Shown here one piece after another: positions 23,978 through 31,973 of a DNA stretch of 36,368 nt. The stretch covers positions 1-36,368 of the forward strand of contig JAFQZR010000012.1 of the NCBI GenBank assembly GCA_017405785.1, given 5' to 3'. This stretch comes from Erysipelotrichaceae bacterium (GTDB lineage Bacteria; Bacillota_I; Bacilli_A; Erysipelotrichales; Erysipelotrichaceae). Numbering within the stretch: the first letter of the stretch is position 1; every line of letters starts with the position of its first letter. Made by a program: the position numbers and the translations under genes. The notes under the pieces were generated by a model. That model had not been told where the DNA came from. It ran no database searches and worked only from the letters and a program-made list of their open reading frames with translations.

Positions 23978-24057
23978 ATTCAACAAAAATCCCGGTTAAA
24001 GAAAAATCGTATCTGTAAATGCCGATTTTGGTTGGGGGTCAAAACAAGTAAATCACG

Positions 24058-24086
24058 TTGTGTAAAGGAACCATTTAAAGTATGAT
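24058..24086 (+). promoter_or_regulatory. Promoter of the hypB/flavoprotein/hypA operon
   Basis: TTGTGT (24058-24063), 17 bases, TATGAT (24081-24086), with the ribosome-binding site AGAAGGG at 24097-24103. Confidence 0.7.
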
Positions 24087-24111
24087 ATAAATGACAGAGA
24101 AGGGCCTTTAT

Positions 24112-24777
24112 ATGTACGAAATATATGAAACAAAAGAAAGAATAATGGCCGATAATGAAGCGGAAGCAGCTAAGCTGAGAGCTTTATTACGTGAAAACGG
24201 TACATTCATGGTCAACCTGATGGGTTCACCTGGTTCCGGAAAGACAAGTGTACTGATAAAGACTATTGAACGGCTCAAGGAAAAATACCGTATTGCGGTA
24301 ATGGAAGCAGATGTGGATTCCAGCGTTGATGCGGAAACCGTCAGTAAGCTTGGCGTAAAAGTCATTCAGCTGCATTCAGGCGGATTATGTCACATGGATG
24401 CAGACATGACAGCCAGAGGAGTTGACAGATTAGGCATTGAAGGAATTGATCTGTTATTCCTGGAGAATATCGGAAATCTTGTTTGCCCCGCAGAATTTGA
24501 TGTTGGAGCAGCTCTCAAGGTAATGATCCTGTCTGTTCCGGAGGGTGATGACAAGCCTCTGAAGTATCCTCTGATGTTTACCGTCAGCAATGTCATGCTG
24601 ATAAACAAGATAGATGCCTTACCTGTATTTGACTTTGATGCCGATAAGGCACTGGAAAGAGCCAGAAAGCTTAATCCCGAGATCATTTGCTTCCAGATCA
24701 GCGCTGTTAAGGACATCGGCATGGAAGAATGGATCAGCTGGCTGGATCAGAAGATAGGAGAATGGAGGAAACGGTTA
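24112..24777 (+). CDS. hypB: HypB-type nickel-binding GTPase, first copy
   Basis: Ends with TGA at 24778-24780, so the coding span is 24112-24780 (222 residues). HypB is a GTPase that delivers Ni(II) to hydrogenase or urease precursors with HypA. P-loop GSPGSGKT (38-45), switch region MEADVDSSVDAE, and the family signature ENIGNLVCP (118-126). The G-domain metal site is complete: Cys93 and His94 in GLCHMD, and Cys125. NKID serves as the guanine motif. There is no N-terminal CxxCGC nickel motif and no His-rich stretch. Start at 24112 because AGAAGGG lies eight bases upstream; an ATG at 24091 falls right behind the -10. A second, similar HypB follows with a four-base overlap. Confidence 0.88.
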
Positions 24778-25442
24778 TGAGAGTAATTGAATTGCATAAG
24801 TCCGTTACTGACTCCAATGACAGAGACGCTGCACAGTTAAGAGCACAGCTGGAAGAAAAGGGTATTTTACTGGTAAATCTGATGAGTTCAGCAGGTTCCG
24901 GTAAGACAACATTGCTGGAAAGAACAATCAGAGATCTAAACGATAAAGTCAGAATTGCTGTACTGGAAGCAGATATAGATGCATCGGTAGATGCTGAAAG
25001 AATACAGGCTATAGGAGCAAAGAGCATTCAGGTTCATACCGACGGCATGTGTCACATGGATGCCGGAATGACCCGTAAAGGTCTGGAAGCGATGGGACTT
25101 GAAGATACGGATATAGCATTTCTCGAGAACATCGGCAATCTTATCTGTCCGGCTGAATACGATACCGGTGCCAGCAGAAATGTCATGATCCTGTCCGTAC
25201 CGGAAGGAGACGACAAACCGCTGAAGTATCCGTTAATGTTCATCAAGAGCAATGCTCTTCTGATAACCAAGATAGATACCATGTCATACTTCACATTTGA
25301 CATGGATAAGTGTATTGAGAGAGTAAGATATCTCAATCCGGATATCAGGATATTCCCGTTATCCGCTAAAACCGGAGAAGGAATGAAAGAATGGGAAGAA
25401 TGGCTGTGCCGGCAGCTCAGAGAAATCAAAGCAGAGGTGTAA
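24777..25442 (+). CDS. hypB: HypB-type nickel-binding GTPase, second copy
   Basis: 221 residues, clearly a paralogue of the preceding gene along the whole length. P-loop SSAGSGKTT (37-45), metal ligands Cys92-His93 (GMCHMD) and Cys124 in ENIGNLICP. The guanine motif is altered: TKID where the first copy has NKID, so nucleotide preference or affinity may differ. HypB works as a dimer, so the two copies could form a heterodimer or serve different targets. ATG at 24777 shares bases with the TGA of copy one (ATGA) and has GGAGG upstream; an upstream start at 24729 would lie inside copy one without an SD. Three bases separate it from the flavoprotein gene. Confidence 0.88.
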   Translation: MRVIELHKSVTDSNDRDAAQLRAQLEEKGILLVNLMSSAGSGKTTLLERTIRDLNDKVRIAVLEADIDASVDAERIQAIGAKSIQVHTDGMCHMDAGMTRKGLEAMGLEDTDIAFLENIGNLICPAEYDTGASRNVMILSVPEGDDKPLKYPLMFIKSNALLITKIDTMSYFTFDMDKCIERVRYLNPDIRIFPLSAKTGEGMKEWEEWLCRQLREIKAEV

Positions 25443-25445
25443 CTT

Positions 25446-28244
25446 ATGGCAAAGAAAAAAGTAACAAATGATCAGATGAGAATGACAAATTCGGGTGACT
25501 ATGTACCGGATCCTAATTACAAAAGTATAGACAAGGAAAAGGAAAAACTGGTACTTAAGTTAGGTACCATGATCACTGACAGATACCTTATCAAGTATAC
25601 AAATACCATGAAGACCACAGACCCTGAATTCTGGGCTCTTAATGCGGTACTGACGAAGGAAGAGGTCAAGTTCCTGTTATCCTTCAAGAAGACCAGAGTT
25701 GCCTATTCACCGGAAGAGATAGCTGCCAGAAACAACATGTCTCTGGAAGAAACTCAGAAGATGATTGACCATCTCTGCTGGGTCGGTGTTCTGGAAATGA
25801 ACAGAGAGAATGAAGATCACCACAAACAGTACAATGTCCCGATCTTTGTTCCTGGCTCAGCCGAATTCATGATGATGAACGACAAACTGACAGATGAGCA
25901 TCCTGAGCTGGCAACATTCTTCAACCTGATGACACAGATGCCTCTGGAAGATGTCACACCGATGATTCCTCCTGGAGGAGCCGGAGTCGGCATGCATGTC
26001 ATTCCTGTTGAAAAGGCCATTGAACATGAAAACAAGTCTGTATCAGTGGAACACATTTCCCATTGGCTGAACAAATATGACAAATACTCCATCGGACAGT
26101 GTACCTGCAGAAAGCAGCAGGCGATGCGCGGTGAGGGAACTGGTGAAATACCGGGTGAATACTGCATCGGTGTCGGAGACATGGCTGAATACTGTGTTGA
26201 CAGAGGCATGGGCCGTTACCTTACTTATGATGAAGTTGTAGCTTATCTGAAGAAGTTTGAAGAGAAAGGTTATGTACACCAGATCACCAACATTGACGGT
26301 GAAGAGAAGATCGTTGCCATCTGCAACTGCGCTCCTGGCGTCTGCAATGCCATCAGGACATCACAATTATATAACACGCCTAATATGTCAGCTTCAGCCT
26401 ACAGAGCTCACGTAGACGCTGAAAAGTGCGTAGCCTGCGGTAAATGCGTAGAGGTATGTCCGGTTGGTGCTGCCAAACTTGGTCAGAAGCTCTGCACTAA
26501 AGAAGGAGAGATTGAATATCCTAAGACAGAACTTCCTGATGCCTTACCATGGGGTCCAGAGAAATGGAATAAGAATTATCGTGACGATGCCAAGATCAAT
26601 TGCTATGACACCGGTACCGCACCTTGTAAGACAGCCTGTCCGGCACACCTGCCAATCCAGGGTTACATCAAGATGGCCAAGGAAGGCAGATGCCTGGAAG
26701 CCTTAAAGCTCATCAAACAGGATAACCCGTTCCCGGCAGTATGCGGTGACATCTGCAACCGCCGCTGTGAAGATGCCTGTACAAGAGGAACCATTGACCA
26801 GCCTATCGCCATTGATGAAATCAAGAAATACATTGCATCACTGGAGATCAACGCCGAAAACAGATATGTTCCGGTATGCGAAAATGATGAGGGTAATCAA
26901 TGGGGTGATGAATATAAGGTAGCAGTCATCGGTTCCGGTCCGGCAGGACTGACCTGTGCATACTATTTAAGAGAAAACGGCTATCCGGTAACCGTATTTG
27001 AAAAGGAAGCCAGAGCCGGAGGCATGCTGCTTAACGGCATTCCGTCATTCCGTCTGGAAAAGGATGTTCTGGAAGCTGAGATCGATATCCTGCGTCAGAT
27101 GGGTGTTGAATTCGTATTTAACACTGAGATCGGCAAGGACATTACCATTCCTCAGTTAAGAGAACAGGGCTATAAGGGATTCTATGTAGCCATCGGTGCT
27201 CAGGGCGGCAGAATGACCGGTGTACCGGGTGAAGACAGTGAAGGTGTCGTAACCGGTGTCGACTTCTTACGTGAAGTCAACATGGGCAGACTGACAAAGC
27301 TTGAAGGCGATGTAGTAGTAGTGGGCGGTGGTAACGTTGCCGTAGACGTAGCCAGAACAGCAGCCAGACTGACTGACGGCAAGGTTACAATGTTATGTCT
27401 GGAACAGCCTGATGAAATGCCGGCTGCCAAAGATGAAGTTGAAGACGCCAAGGCTGAAGACATCATTGTCAATAACGGCTGGGGTCCAAAGGAGATCATC
27501 GCTGAAGACGGAAAGGTCAAGTCCATCGTCTTTAAGAAATGTACATCAGTATACGGTGAAAATCATGCCTTCAATCCTCAGTATGATGAAAACGACACTA
27601 TTACAATCGAGTGCAGTCATGTACTGTTAAGCATAGGCCAGTCAATCATCTGGGGTGATCTGTTAAAGGATACCAAGGTTGAAATCAACCGTAACGGCAC
27701 TGCCAAGGCCGATCCGATTACATATCAGACAGCTGAACCTGACATCTTTGTCGGCGGTGATGTCTATACAGGTCCACGCTTTGCCATCGATGCCATTGCG
27801 GCGGGTAAGCAGGGATATGTATCACTTAACAGATTCGTTCATCCGGGTCAGTCACTGACACTTGCCAGAGACCTGCGTCATTTCATTGAACTTGACAAGG
27901 ACAACATAGTCATAAACGATTATGACCATGAAAAACGTCAGGTTCCTGGCAGCAAGGCCGTCAATCCGAGAAGCACATTTGAAAATGTCCGTCTGGCTCT
28001 GACAGAAGAACAGGTTAAGAAGGAAGCTTCCAGATGCTTAAGCTGCGGCAAGAGTATTGTTGACACCAACAGATGTATCGGCTGCGGTCTGTGCACGACC
28101 AGATGCGAATTCGATGCCATTCATTTAACCAGAGATTTCCCGGAAGCCAGTACAATGTACAGAGCAGAAGACAAGTTCGTTCCTGTCGGTAAATATGCCG
28201 CCAAGCGTGCTGTTAAGATCCTGCTCAACAGGAATAAGAAATAA
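25446..28244 (+). CDS. Multi-cluster Fe-S flavoprotein oxidoreductase (GltD-like core with extra N-terminal module)
   Basis: 932 residues. An N-terminal module of about 320 residues has a winged-helix-like part (FLLSFKKTRVAYSPEEIAARNNMSLEETQ) and its own cysteine set: Cys219 and Cys221 (CTCRK), Cys240, Cys250, Cys293, Cys295 and Cys300 (CNCAPGVC). A ferredoxin-type 4Fe-4S motif follows (Cys328, 331, 334, 338). Next come the GltD-type N-terminal cysteines (Cys394, 398, 433, 437, 441, 445), an FAD Rossmann motif GSGPAG (496-501) and an NAD(P)H motif GGGN (627-630). The end has two more cysteine clusters (Cys864 and 867; 877, 880, 883, 887). It should pass electrons between NAD(P)H, flavin and several Fe-S centres; the partner and substrate are unknown. 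No glutaminase or GltB partner is adjacent, so true glutamate synthase activity is unlikely. It is embedded among nickel-insertion genes. Confidence 0.85.
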   Translation: MAKKKVTNDQMRMTNSGDYVPDPNYKSIDKEKEKLVLKLGTMITDRYLIKYTNTMKTTDPEFWALNAVLTKEEVKFLLSFKKTRVAYSPEEIAARNNMSLEETQKMIDHLCWVGVLEMNRENEDHHKQYNVPIFVPGSAEFMMMNDKLTDEHPELATFFNLMTQMPLEDVTPMIPPGGAGVGMHVIPVEKAIEHENKSVSVEHISHWLNKYDKYSIGQCTCRKQQAMRGEGTGEIPGEYCIGVGDMAEYCVDRGMGRYLTYDEVVAYLKKFEEKGYVHQITNIDGEEKIVAICNCAPGVCNAIRTSQLYNTPNMSASAYRAHVDAEKCVACGKCVEVCPVGAAKLGQKLCTKEGEIEYPKTELPDALPWGPEKWNKNYRDDAKINCYDTGTAPCKTACPAHLPIQGYIKMAKEGRCLEALKLIKQDNPFPAVCGDICNRRCEDACTRGTIDQPIAIDEIKKYIASLEINAENRYVPVCENDEGNQWGDEYKVAVIGSGPAGLTCAYYLRENGYPVTVFEKEARAGGMLLNGIPSFRLEKDVLEAEIDILRQMGVEFVFNTEIGKDITIPQLREQGYKGFYVAIGAQGGRMTGVPGEDSEGVVTGVDFLREVNMGRLTKLEGDVVVVGGGNVAVDVARTAARLTDGKVTMLCLEQPDEMPAAKDEVEDAKAEDIIVNNGWGPKEIIAEDGKVKSIVFKKCTSVYGENHAFNPQYDENDTITIECSHVLLSIGQSIIWGDLLKDTKVEINRNGTAKADPITYQTAEPDIFVGGDVYTGPRFAIDAIAAGKQGYVSLNRFVHPGQSLTLARDLRHFIELDKDNIVINDYDHEKRQVPGSKAVNPRSTFENVRLALTEEQVKKEASRCLSCGKSIVDTNRCIGCGLCTTRCEFDAIHLTRDFPEASTMYRAEDKFVPVGKYAAKRAVKILLNRNKK

Positions 28245-28246
28245 TC

Positions 28247-28594
28247 ATGCATGAACTGGGCATTGTCATTCATGTGGCAAAGACCCTTAACGAACTGGCC
28301 GATGAAAATCATCTGACAAAGATTGGTTCCGTTACACTGGAAGTCGGTGAAGTATCAGGCATTATAACCGATTACTTCATTGACTGCTGGAATTATTTCA
28401 AGGTCAGACATCCTTTGCTGAAGGAATGTGAAATGAAGCTTGAGATGATCAAGGGTGTTACCTTTTGTGAAGACTGCAAGCAGGAGTATGAAACGATCAG
28501 GTACGGACGAATATGTCCATACTGCGGATCGGAACATACCTATCTGCTGCAGGGAAATGAATGCATAATCAAGGAAATAGAAGCAGAAGACTGA
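28247..28594 (+). CDS. hypA: HypA-type nickel chaperone
   Basis: 115 residues, the usual HypA length. The N-terminus is MHEL, with His2 and Glu3 that bind Ni(II) in the family. The zinc site is two CxxC pairs: Cys74/Cys77 (FCEDC) and Cys90/Cys93 (ICPYC). HypA hands nickel to a maturing enzyme together with HypB. It begins three bases after the flavoprotein stop and ends the operon. None of hypC, hypD, hypE or hypF, nor a hydrogenase or urease gene, lies in the window, so the target metalloenzyme must be elsewhere or be the operon's own product. Confidence 0.9.
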   Translation: MHELGIVIHVAKTLNELADENHLTKIGSVTLEVGEVSGIITDYFIDCWNYFKVRHPLLKECEMKLEMIKGVTFCEDCKQEYETIRYGRICPYCGSEHTYLLQGNECIIKEIEAED

Positions 28595-28595
28595 A

Positions 28596-28623
28596 AAAAA
28601 GCAGACATATGTCTGCTTTTTGT
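28596..28623 (+). terminator. Terminator of the hyp operon
   Basis: AAAAAGCAGACA (28596-28607) and TGTCTGCTTTTT (28610-28621), palindromic centre ACATATGT. It begins two bases after the hypA stop. Confidence 0.88.
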
Positions 28624-28624
28624 T

Positions 28625-28654
28625 AAAAAAAGACCCAGTATCAACCGGGAATCT
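28625..28654 (-). terminator. Terminator of the tRNA-Cys/tRNA-Leu transcript
   Basis: On the minus strand: AGA, a two-base bulge, CCCGG, TTGATA loop, CTGGG, TCT and then seven T. It lies eight bases after the CCA end of tRNA-Leu. Confidence 0.65.
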
Positions 28655-28661
28655 TACAAGA

Positions 28662-28749
28662 TGGTGGGGATGGCGGGACTTGAACCCGCACGGACTCATC
28701 ATCCAAGGGATTTTAAGTCCCTCGTGTATACCGATTTCACCACATCCCC
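28662..28749 (-). tRNA. tRNA-Leu (UAA)
   Basis: 88 bases on the minus strand with an encoded CCA. Acceptor arms GGGGATG and CATCCCC, anticodon stem AGGGA/TCCCT around CTTAAAA (anticodon TAA), a long variable arm as in leucine tRNAs, and a T arm with GGTTCAAGTCC. It lies directly behind tRNA-Cys. Confidence 0.95.
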
Positions 28750-28753
28750 ATAA

Positions 28754-28827
28754 TGGAGGTTCCTACCGGAATCGAACCGGTGATCACTGAGTTGCAGTCA
28801 ATTGCCTTACCGCTTGGCTAAGGAACC
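28754..28827 (-). tRNA. tRNA-Cys (GCA)
   Basis: 74 bases on the minus strand with an encoded CCA. Acceptor arms GGTTCCT and AGGAACC, discriminator T as in cysteine tRNAs, anticodon loop CTGCAAC (GCA), T arm GGTTCGATTCC. Four bases separate it from tRNA-Leu; the two share one promoter. Confidence 0.95.
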
Positions 28828-28841
28828 ATTGATGCTTACTA

Positions 28842-28870
28842 ATTATAAACAATGTTCATAACATTTGCAA
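28842..28870 (-). promoter_or_regulatory. Promoter of the tRNA-Cys/tRNA-Leu pair
   Basis: On the minus strand: TTGCAA (28870-28865), 17 bases, TATAAT (28847-28842). Near-consensus, with the start about 8 bases ahead of mature tRNA-Cys. Confidence 0.85.
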
Positions 28871-28900
28871 GCCCTCTTATTGTAACATATTTTGTAAATG

Positions 28901-28928
28901 TTGCAATAAAGAAAAAAATGCGTAATAC
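28901..28928 (+). promoter_or_regulatory. Promoter of the membrane-protein gene, possibly leaderless
   Basis: TTGCAA (28901-28906), 16 bases, TAATAC (28923-28928). The expected start is within a base or two of the ATG at 28936, and no SD precedes that ATG. Confidence 0.45.
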
Positions 28929-28935
28929 TTAAAAT

Positions 28936-29610
28936 ATGGGAAAAGACATAGAGAAAATAAAGAAAAAAGCTGCTAAGGCAGTCGTTGCTGCATCTACCGC
29001 CAGTTCGGTTATTGTTGGCGGTCTTTATTCGTCTCCTGATGATCTGCTGCATCCTAAACCTGTTATATATAATATCGATGAAGATGAAGATTTCTACGAT
29101 GAAAATGTAAGAAAGGAGCCAACCCTGAGAGACAGATTGAGGAACTACATAAACAATCTGCCGTTTGTCATAAGGGCAGTGATAGTATTGCCGTTCTGGC
29201 GGGTTGGGTTCGTGATAATATCACTTACCAGCAATCTGTGGAAAATGATTCTGTCACCGCTTCTGGCACACCGGTCAGTATGGATAATAATCGCATTTGT
29301 CATGCTGGCCTCATTTGTAGCCTTCGGGAAGATCATGTATCCGAAGCTGAAAGCGCGACAATTCATCAATAAGAACACACTGTTAATTACAGGGATTACA
29401 GTGGGCCTGCTGATGATAGGACATCTTGTCATTCCTAAATACTGGGATGGTTATGACAAGTACATCAGGCAGGTACAGGTAGCAGCAGTAGCCATCGGTC
29501 TGATATGCGGATCATATCAGCTATACCATCAGTTCTATCAGAGCAAGATGGTAGTTACAGCAGATAACATGTCACTGGAAAGCCAGGAAAAATTGCAGGG
29601 GAGATATTAA
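28936..29610 (+). CDS. Multi-pass membrane protein, function unknown
   Basis: 224 residues, not recognised. A lysine-rich start (IEKIKKKAAKAVV) and an Ala/Ser-rich stretch near 18-30 are followed by an acidic section (NIDEDEDFYDEN, about 46-57). Four or five hydrophobic segments follow, near 77-100, 114-131, 150-165 and 180-198. The tail is short and polar. No catalytic motif. No SD is visible; its -10 lies so close that a leaderless mRNA is possible, although a later start cannot be ruled out. Single-gene unit between the tRNA promoter and its own terminator. Confidence 0.55.
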   Translation: MGKDIEKIKKKAAKAVVAASTASSVIVGGLYSSPDDLLHPKPVIYNIDEDEDFYDENVRKEPTLRDRLRNYINNLPFVIRAVIVLPFWRVGFVIISLTSNLWKMILSPLLAHRSVWIIIAFVMLASFVAFGKIMYPKLKARQFINKNTLLITGITVGLLMIGHLVIPKYWDGYDKYIRQVQVAAVAIGLICGSYQLYHQFYQSKMVVTADNMSLESQEKLQGRY

Positions 29611-29626
29611 TCTCCTCTTTCTTTTT
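29600..29626 (+). terminator. Terminator of the membrane-protein gene
   Basis: GGAGAT (29600-29605), ATTA loop, ATCTCC (29610-29615), then TCTTTCTTTTT. The stop codon lies in the loop. Confidence 0.75.
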
Positions 29627-29627
29627 A

Positions 29628-29636
29628 TGGTATAAT
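29628..29636 (+). promoter_or_regulatory. Extended -10 promoter of the P-loop gene
   Basis: TGG followed by a perfect TATAAT (29631-29636). No -35 match is seen, since the preceding terminator occupies that space. SD AAGGAG follows at 29650-29655. Confidence 0.6.
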
Positions 29637-29664
29637 TGAGAAGGATAAAAAGGAGAATCATAAT

Positions 29665-30642
29665 ATGAGCGATAAAGTATTTGATGTTGTACTGCTTAAC
29701 GCTTTACCTGCTTCAGGCAAGTCTGAGGTCAGAAACTTCATGGCCAACATTGATCCTGAAGTACTTAAGAGAGATTTCCATATCGGCGAAAACCTGCAGC
29801 TTGATGACTTCCCGTATGTGCATTTCATGAGAAGGATTGATGATGAGCTGGAAAAGATGGGATATTCGAGAATATTCTATCAGAGCACCGAGAAATCATT
29901 CATCAACGACTGGGACTGGGGTACTCTGATCCAGCTTCTGAACGATGACTTCCTTGATCTGATCAACCGCAATGTCATCAAACCTGATTCAGTTGCCAGA
30001 TATCTTTTCAACCGCATAGATAATGCTGCCTTAAGAACAGGAATACCTAACAGACTGGGCATTCTTCCGGAGGAACTGATCGTAAAGCTTTCAGAGGTTC
30101 TGGAAGAGGATGCCAAGGCCATTCTGGAAGGTAAGCTTAAGGAATACCCGGAAGATTTTACTGACAAGACCATCGTCATCGAATCTGCCAGAGGCGGTCA
30201 TGACGGAGCCAGCTGTCCGCTTGAAGATCCGTTTGGCTATCAGTATTCCTTAAGACAGTACTGTCCGGAACTGCTGAGCAGAGCTGTCATTCTCTATATC
30301 TGGGTAACACCTGAGGAAAGCAGAAGAAAGAACTTTGAAAGAGCGAATCCGGATGATCCGGGAAGCAACCTGTTCCATGGTGTACCGTTAAGCGTCATGC
30401 TCAATGACTACGGTACAGATGACATGGCTTATCTGATCGCGAATTCTGAAGTTGAGGATACGGTAACCGTCAAAGCTCACGGCAATACTTATCATCTGCC
30501 GATCGGTGTATTTGACAACAGAGTTGACCAGACTTCATTCCTGAGAAAAGACAAGAGTGAATGGACGGATAAGGAAATCAGTGAGATGACTGAAAGCATT
30601 CAGAAAGCCACTGATGCCATGTTTAAGAATTATAAGAAATAG
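29665..30642 (+). CDS. Orphan P-loop protein, possible small-molecule kinase
   Basis: 325 residues, soluble. A P-loop of the form ALPASGKS (13-20) follows a hydrophobic strand VFDVVLLN, as in small-molecule or nucleotide kinases; the first residue is Ala rather than Gly. A later strand (KTIVIESARGGHDGASCPLEDP, about 169-190) carries an acidic residue where Walker B or substrate contacts would fall, and ILYIWVTPEESRRKNFERA (about 211-229) looks like a lid helix with paired arginines. I do not recognise a named family. SD AAGGAG nine bases from the ATG. It has its own promoter and terminator and no functional neighbour. Confidence 0.6.
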   Translation: MSDKVFDVVLLNALPASGKSEVRNFMANIDPEVLKRDFHIGENLQLDDFPYVHFMRRIDDELEKMGYSRIFYQSTEKSFINDWDWGTLIQLLNDDFLDLINRNVIKPDSVARYLFNRIDNAALRTGIPNRLGILPEELIVKLSEVLEEDAKAILEGKLKEYPEDFTDKTIVIESARGGHDGASCPLEDPFGYQYSLRQYCPELLSRAVILYIWVTPEESRRKNFERANPDDPGSNLFHGVPLSVMLNDYGTDDMAYLIANSEVEDTVTVKAHGNTYHLPIGVFDNRVDQTSFLRKDKSEWTDKEISEMTESIQKATDAMFKNYKK

Positions 30643-30657
30643 CAGTCAGAAAGATAA

Positions 30658-30689
30658 AAAAGGGCATTGCGGTCAAGCAATGTCCTTTT
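30658..30689. terminator. Bidirectional terminator between P-loop and hydrolase genes
   Basis: AAAAGGGCATTGC (30658-30670), GGTCAA loop, GCAATGTCCTTTT (30677-30689), one G-T pair. A- and T-rich on both sides. Confidence 0.85.
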
Positions 30690-31845
30690 ACTGTGATTTG
30701 TCTTTCTTATTATCGCGGTTGAGAAGTTCGCTGATCTGATCAGTTGTTTCCTTGACTTTCTGCCTGATCGTATTTCCGGCTTTTTCACTGGCCAGTTTAC
30801 CGAAGACGCTTAACAGATCGATGAATGACTGACGGGCTGATTCATCAACACTGACAACTTCCTTCAGGAATTTGATGACAAGAGGGAAGCCTTTCTGAGT
30901 AAAGTCGGTAGTGTTCTCAATGCCGGCTTTGTCAAATGTTTCAAACATCTTGGTTACAAGTTTCTCTCTCTGACTGATGTCCATGGAATTAAGGAATTCA
31001 AAGAGACCCTGATGTATCAGAAGTGATTCTTTGGCCAGCTTTCCTTCTTCAAAATGAGTACCTAATATCTGCCAGCTTACAGCATCATGCTGCATCATCA
31101 GTGCCTTGTCGGATTTTATGACGAGATTGTCCTCTTCATTATCGAACAGTAATCCGACAATGCAGAATTCCGGAATTATCTTGATGATTCTTGACTTGAT
31201 TGAATCATAAGCTTCCTGATCCATTGACATGCCGGATAAGCCCGGGCCGTCATTGCTGTATACATTTATCAGCTTTTTCCTGATGTTCTTGTTAGCCTTC
31301 ATGGCTGCATAAACAGCCAGAGTGCCGCCTTTGGAATGGCCGCCGACGTTATATGTGAAGAAAGGTTTCTTAGCTACGCTGTTGAGATACTTGGCAGCTT
31401 TCTTCTGGGCATTGATAACCTTATAGGACATCTGGAAGTCTTCCTTCCAGCCGATGATGGTATCGTCAGTACCGCAGAAGGCAATATAGGCTTTTCTCGG
31501 TTCATATTCAAAGCATACGGCACTGAACTGTTCTGTAGAACTTTTATCAACGTTACGGATGTAACCTGACATCTTTACATCACCGAAACGATTCGACTCA
31601 CCCATGCGTCTTAAGATGACGGGAGCATGAGCGATAAAACTGCCGGACTTGAGCACTTCTTCTTCCTTGTGAGTTTCAAAGTATCTTTCAGCAGCTTCCT
31701 TTAACGTTATGGTTTCATCTTCCTTAATGACTTCGGAAAGATCTGTGTAACAGGCATAGGAAAACAGCAGGTTATCAACGATGTTAAACCCGTCCTGTGC
31801 GAAACTTAGATCACCGCGCCATTTCAGATAATCATACATGTTCAT
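30688..31845 (-). CDS. Mbeg1-like (DUF2974) alpha/beta hydrolase
   Basis: 385 residues. The serine-hydrolase elbow GHSKGG has its nucleophile at Ser171, preceded by the family pattern CGTDDTIIGWKEDF and followed by YSNDGPG, both usual for DUF2974/Mbeg1-like proteins. These resemble lipases, but their substrates are unknown. The N-terminus (MYDYLKWRGDLSF) also matches the family. A charged C-terminal tail (QKVKETTDQISELLNRDNKK) looks helical. No signal peptide or membrane segment. Start at 31845 because GAGGTG lies seven bases upstream; a longer reading from 31887 has no SD and adds an atypical stretch. Monocistronic, divergent from the ABC exporter. Confidence 0.82.
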   Translation of the reverse strand: MNMYDYLKWRGDLSFAQDGFNIVDNLLFSYACYTDLSEVIKEDETITLKEAAERYFETHKEEEVLKSGSFIAHAPVILRRMGESNRFGDVKMSGYIRNVDKSSTEQFSAVCFEYEPRKAYIAFCGTDDTIIGWKEDFQMSYKVINAQKKAAKYLNSVAKKPFFTYNVGGHSKGGTLAVYAAMKANKNIRKKLINVYSNDGPGLSGMSMDQEAYDSIKSRIIKIIPEFCIVGLLFDNEEDNLVIKSDKALMMQHDAVSWQILGTHFEEGKLAKESLLIHQGLFEFLNSMDISQREKLVTKMFETFDKAGIENTTDFTQKGFPLVIKFLKEVVSVDESARQSFIDLLSVFGKLASEKAGNTIRQKVKETTDQISELLNRDNKKDKSQ

Positions 31846-31973
31846 GAAAAAACACCTCATTGAAACAGATGGATTCTGTTTCTTCATATGACATTATACA
31901 TAAAATGACAGGCCAATTAATAGAACAAATAGTAATGTTAGTGTATTATTAAGAATAAGTCAGGAGGTTCTTA

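Noticed and set aside
25446-28244. Glutamate synthase small subunit (GltD)
   Set aside because: The core is GltD-like, but the protein is about twice as long, has several extra Fe-S motifs and an unrelated N-terminal module, and no GltB lies nearby.
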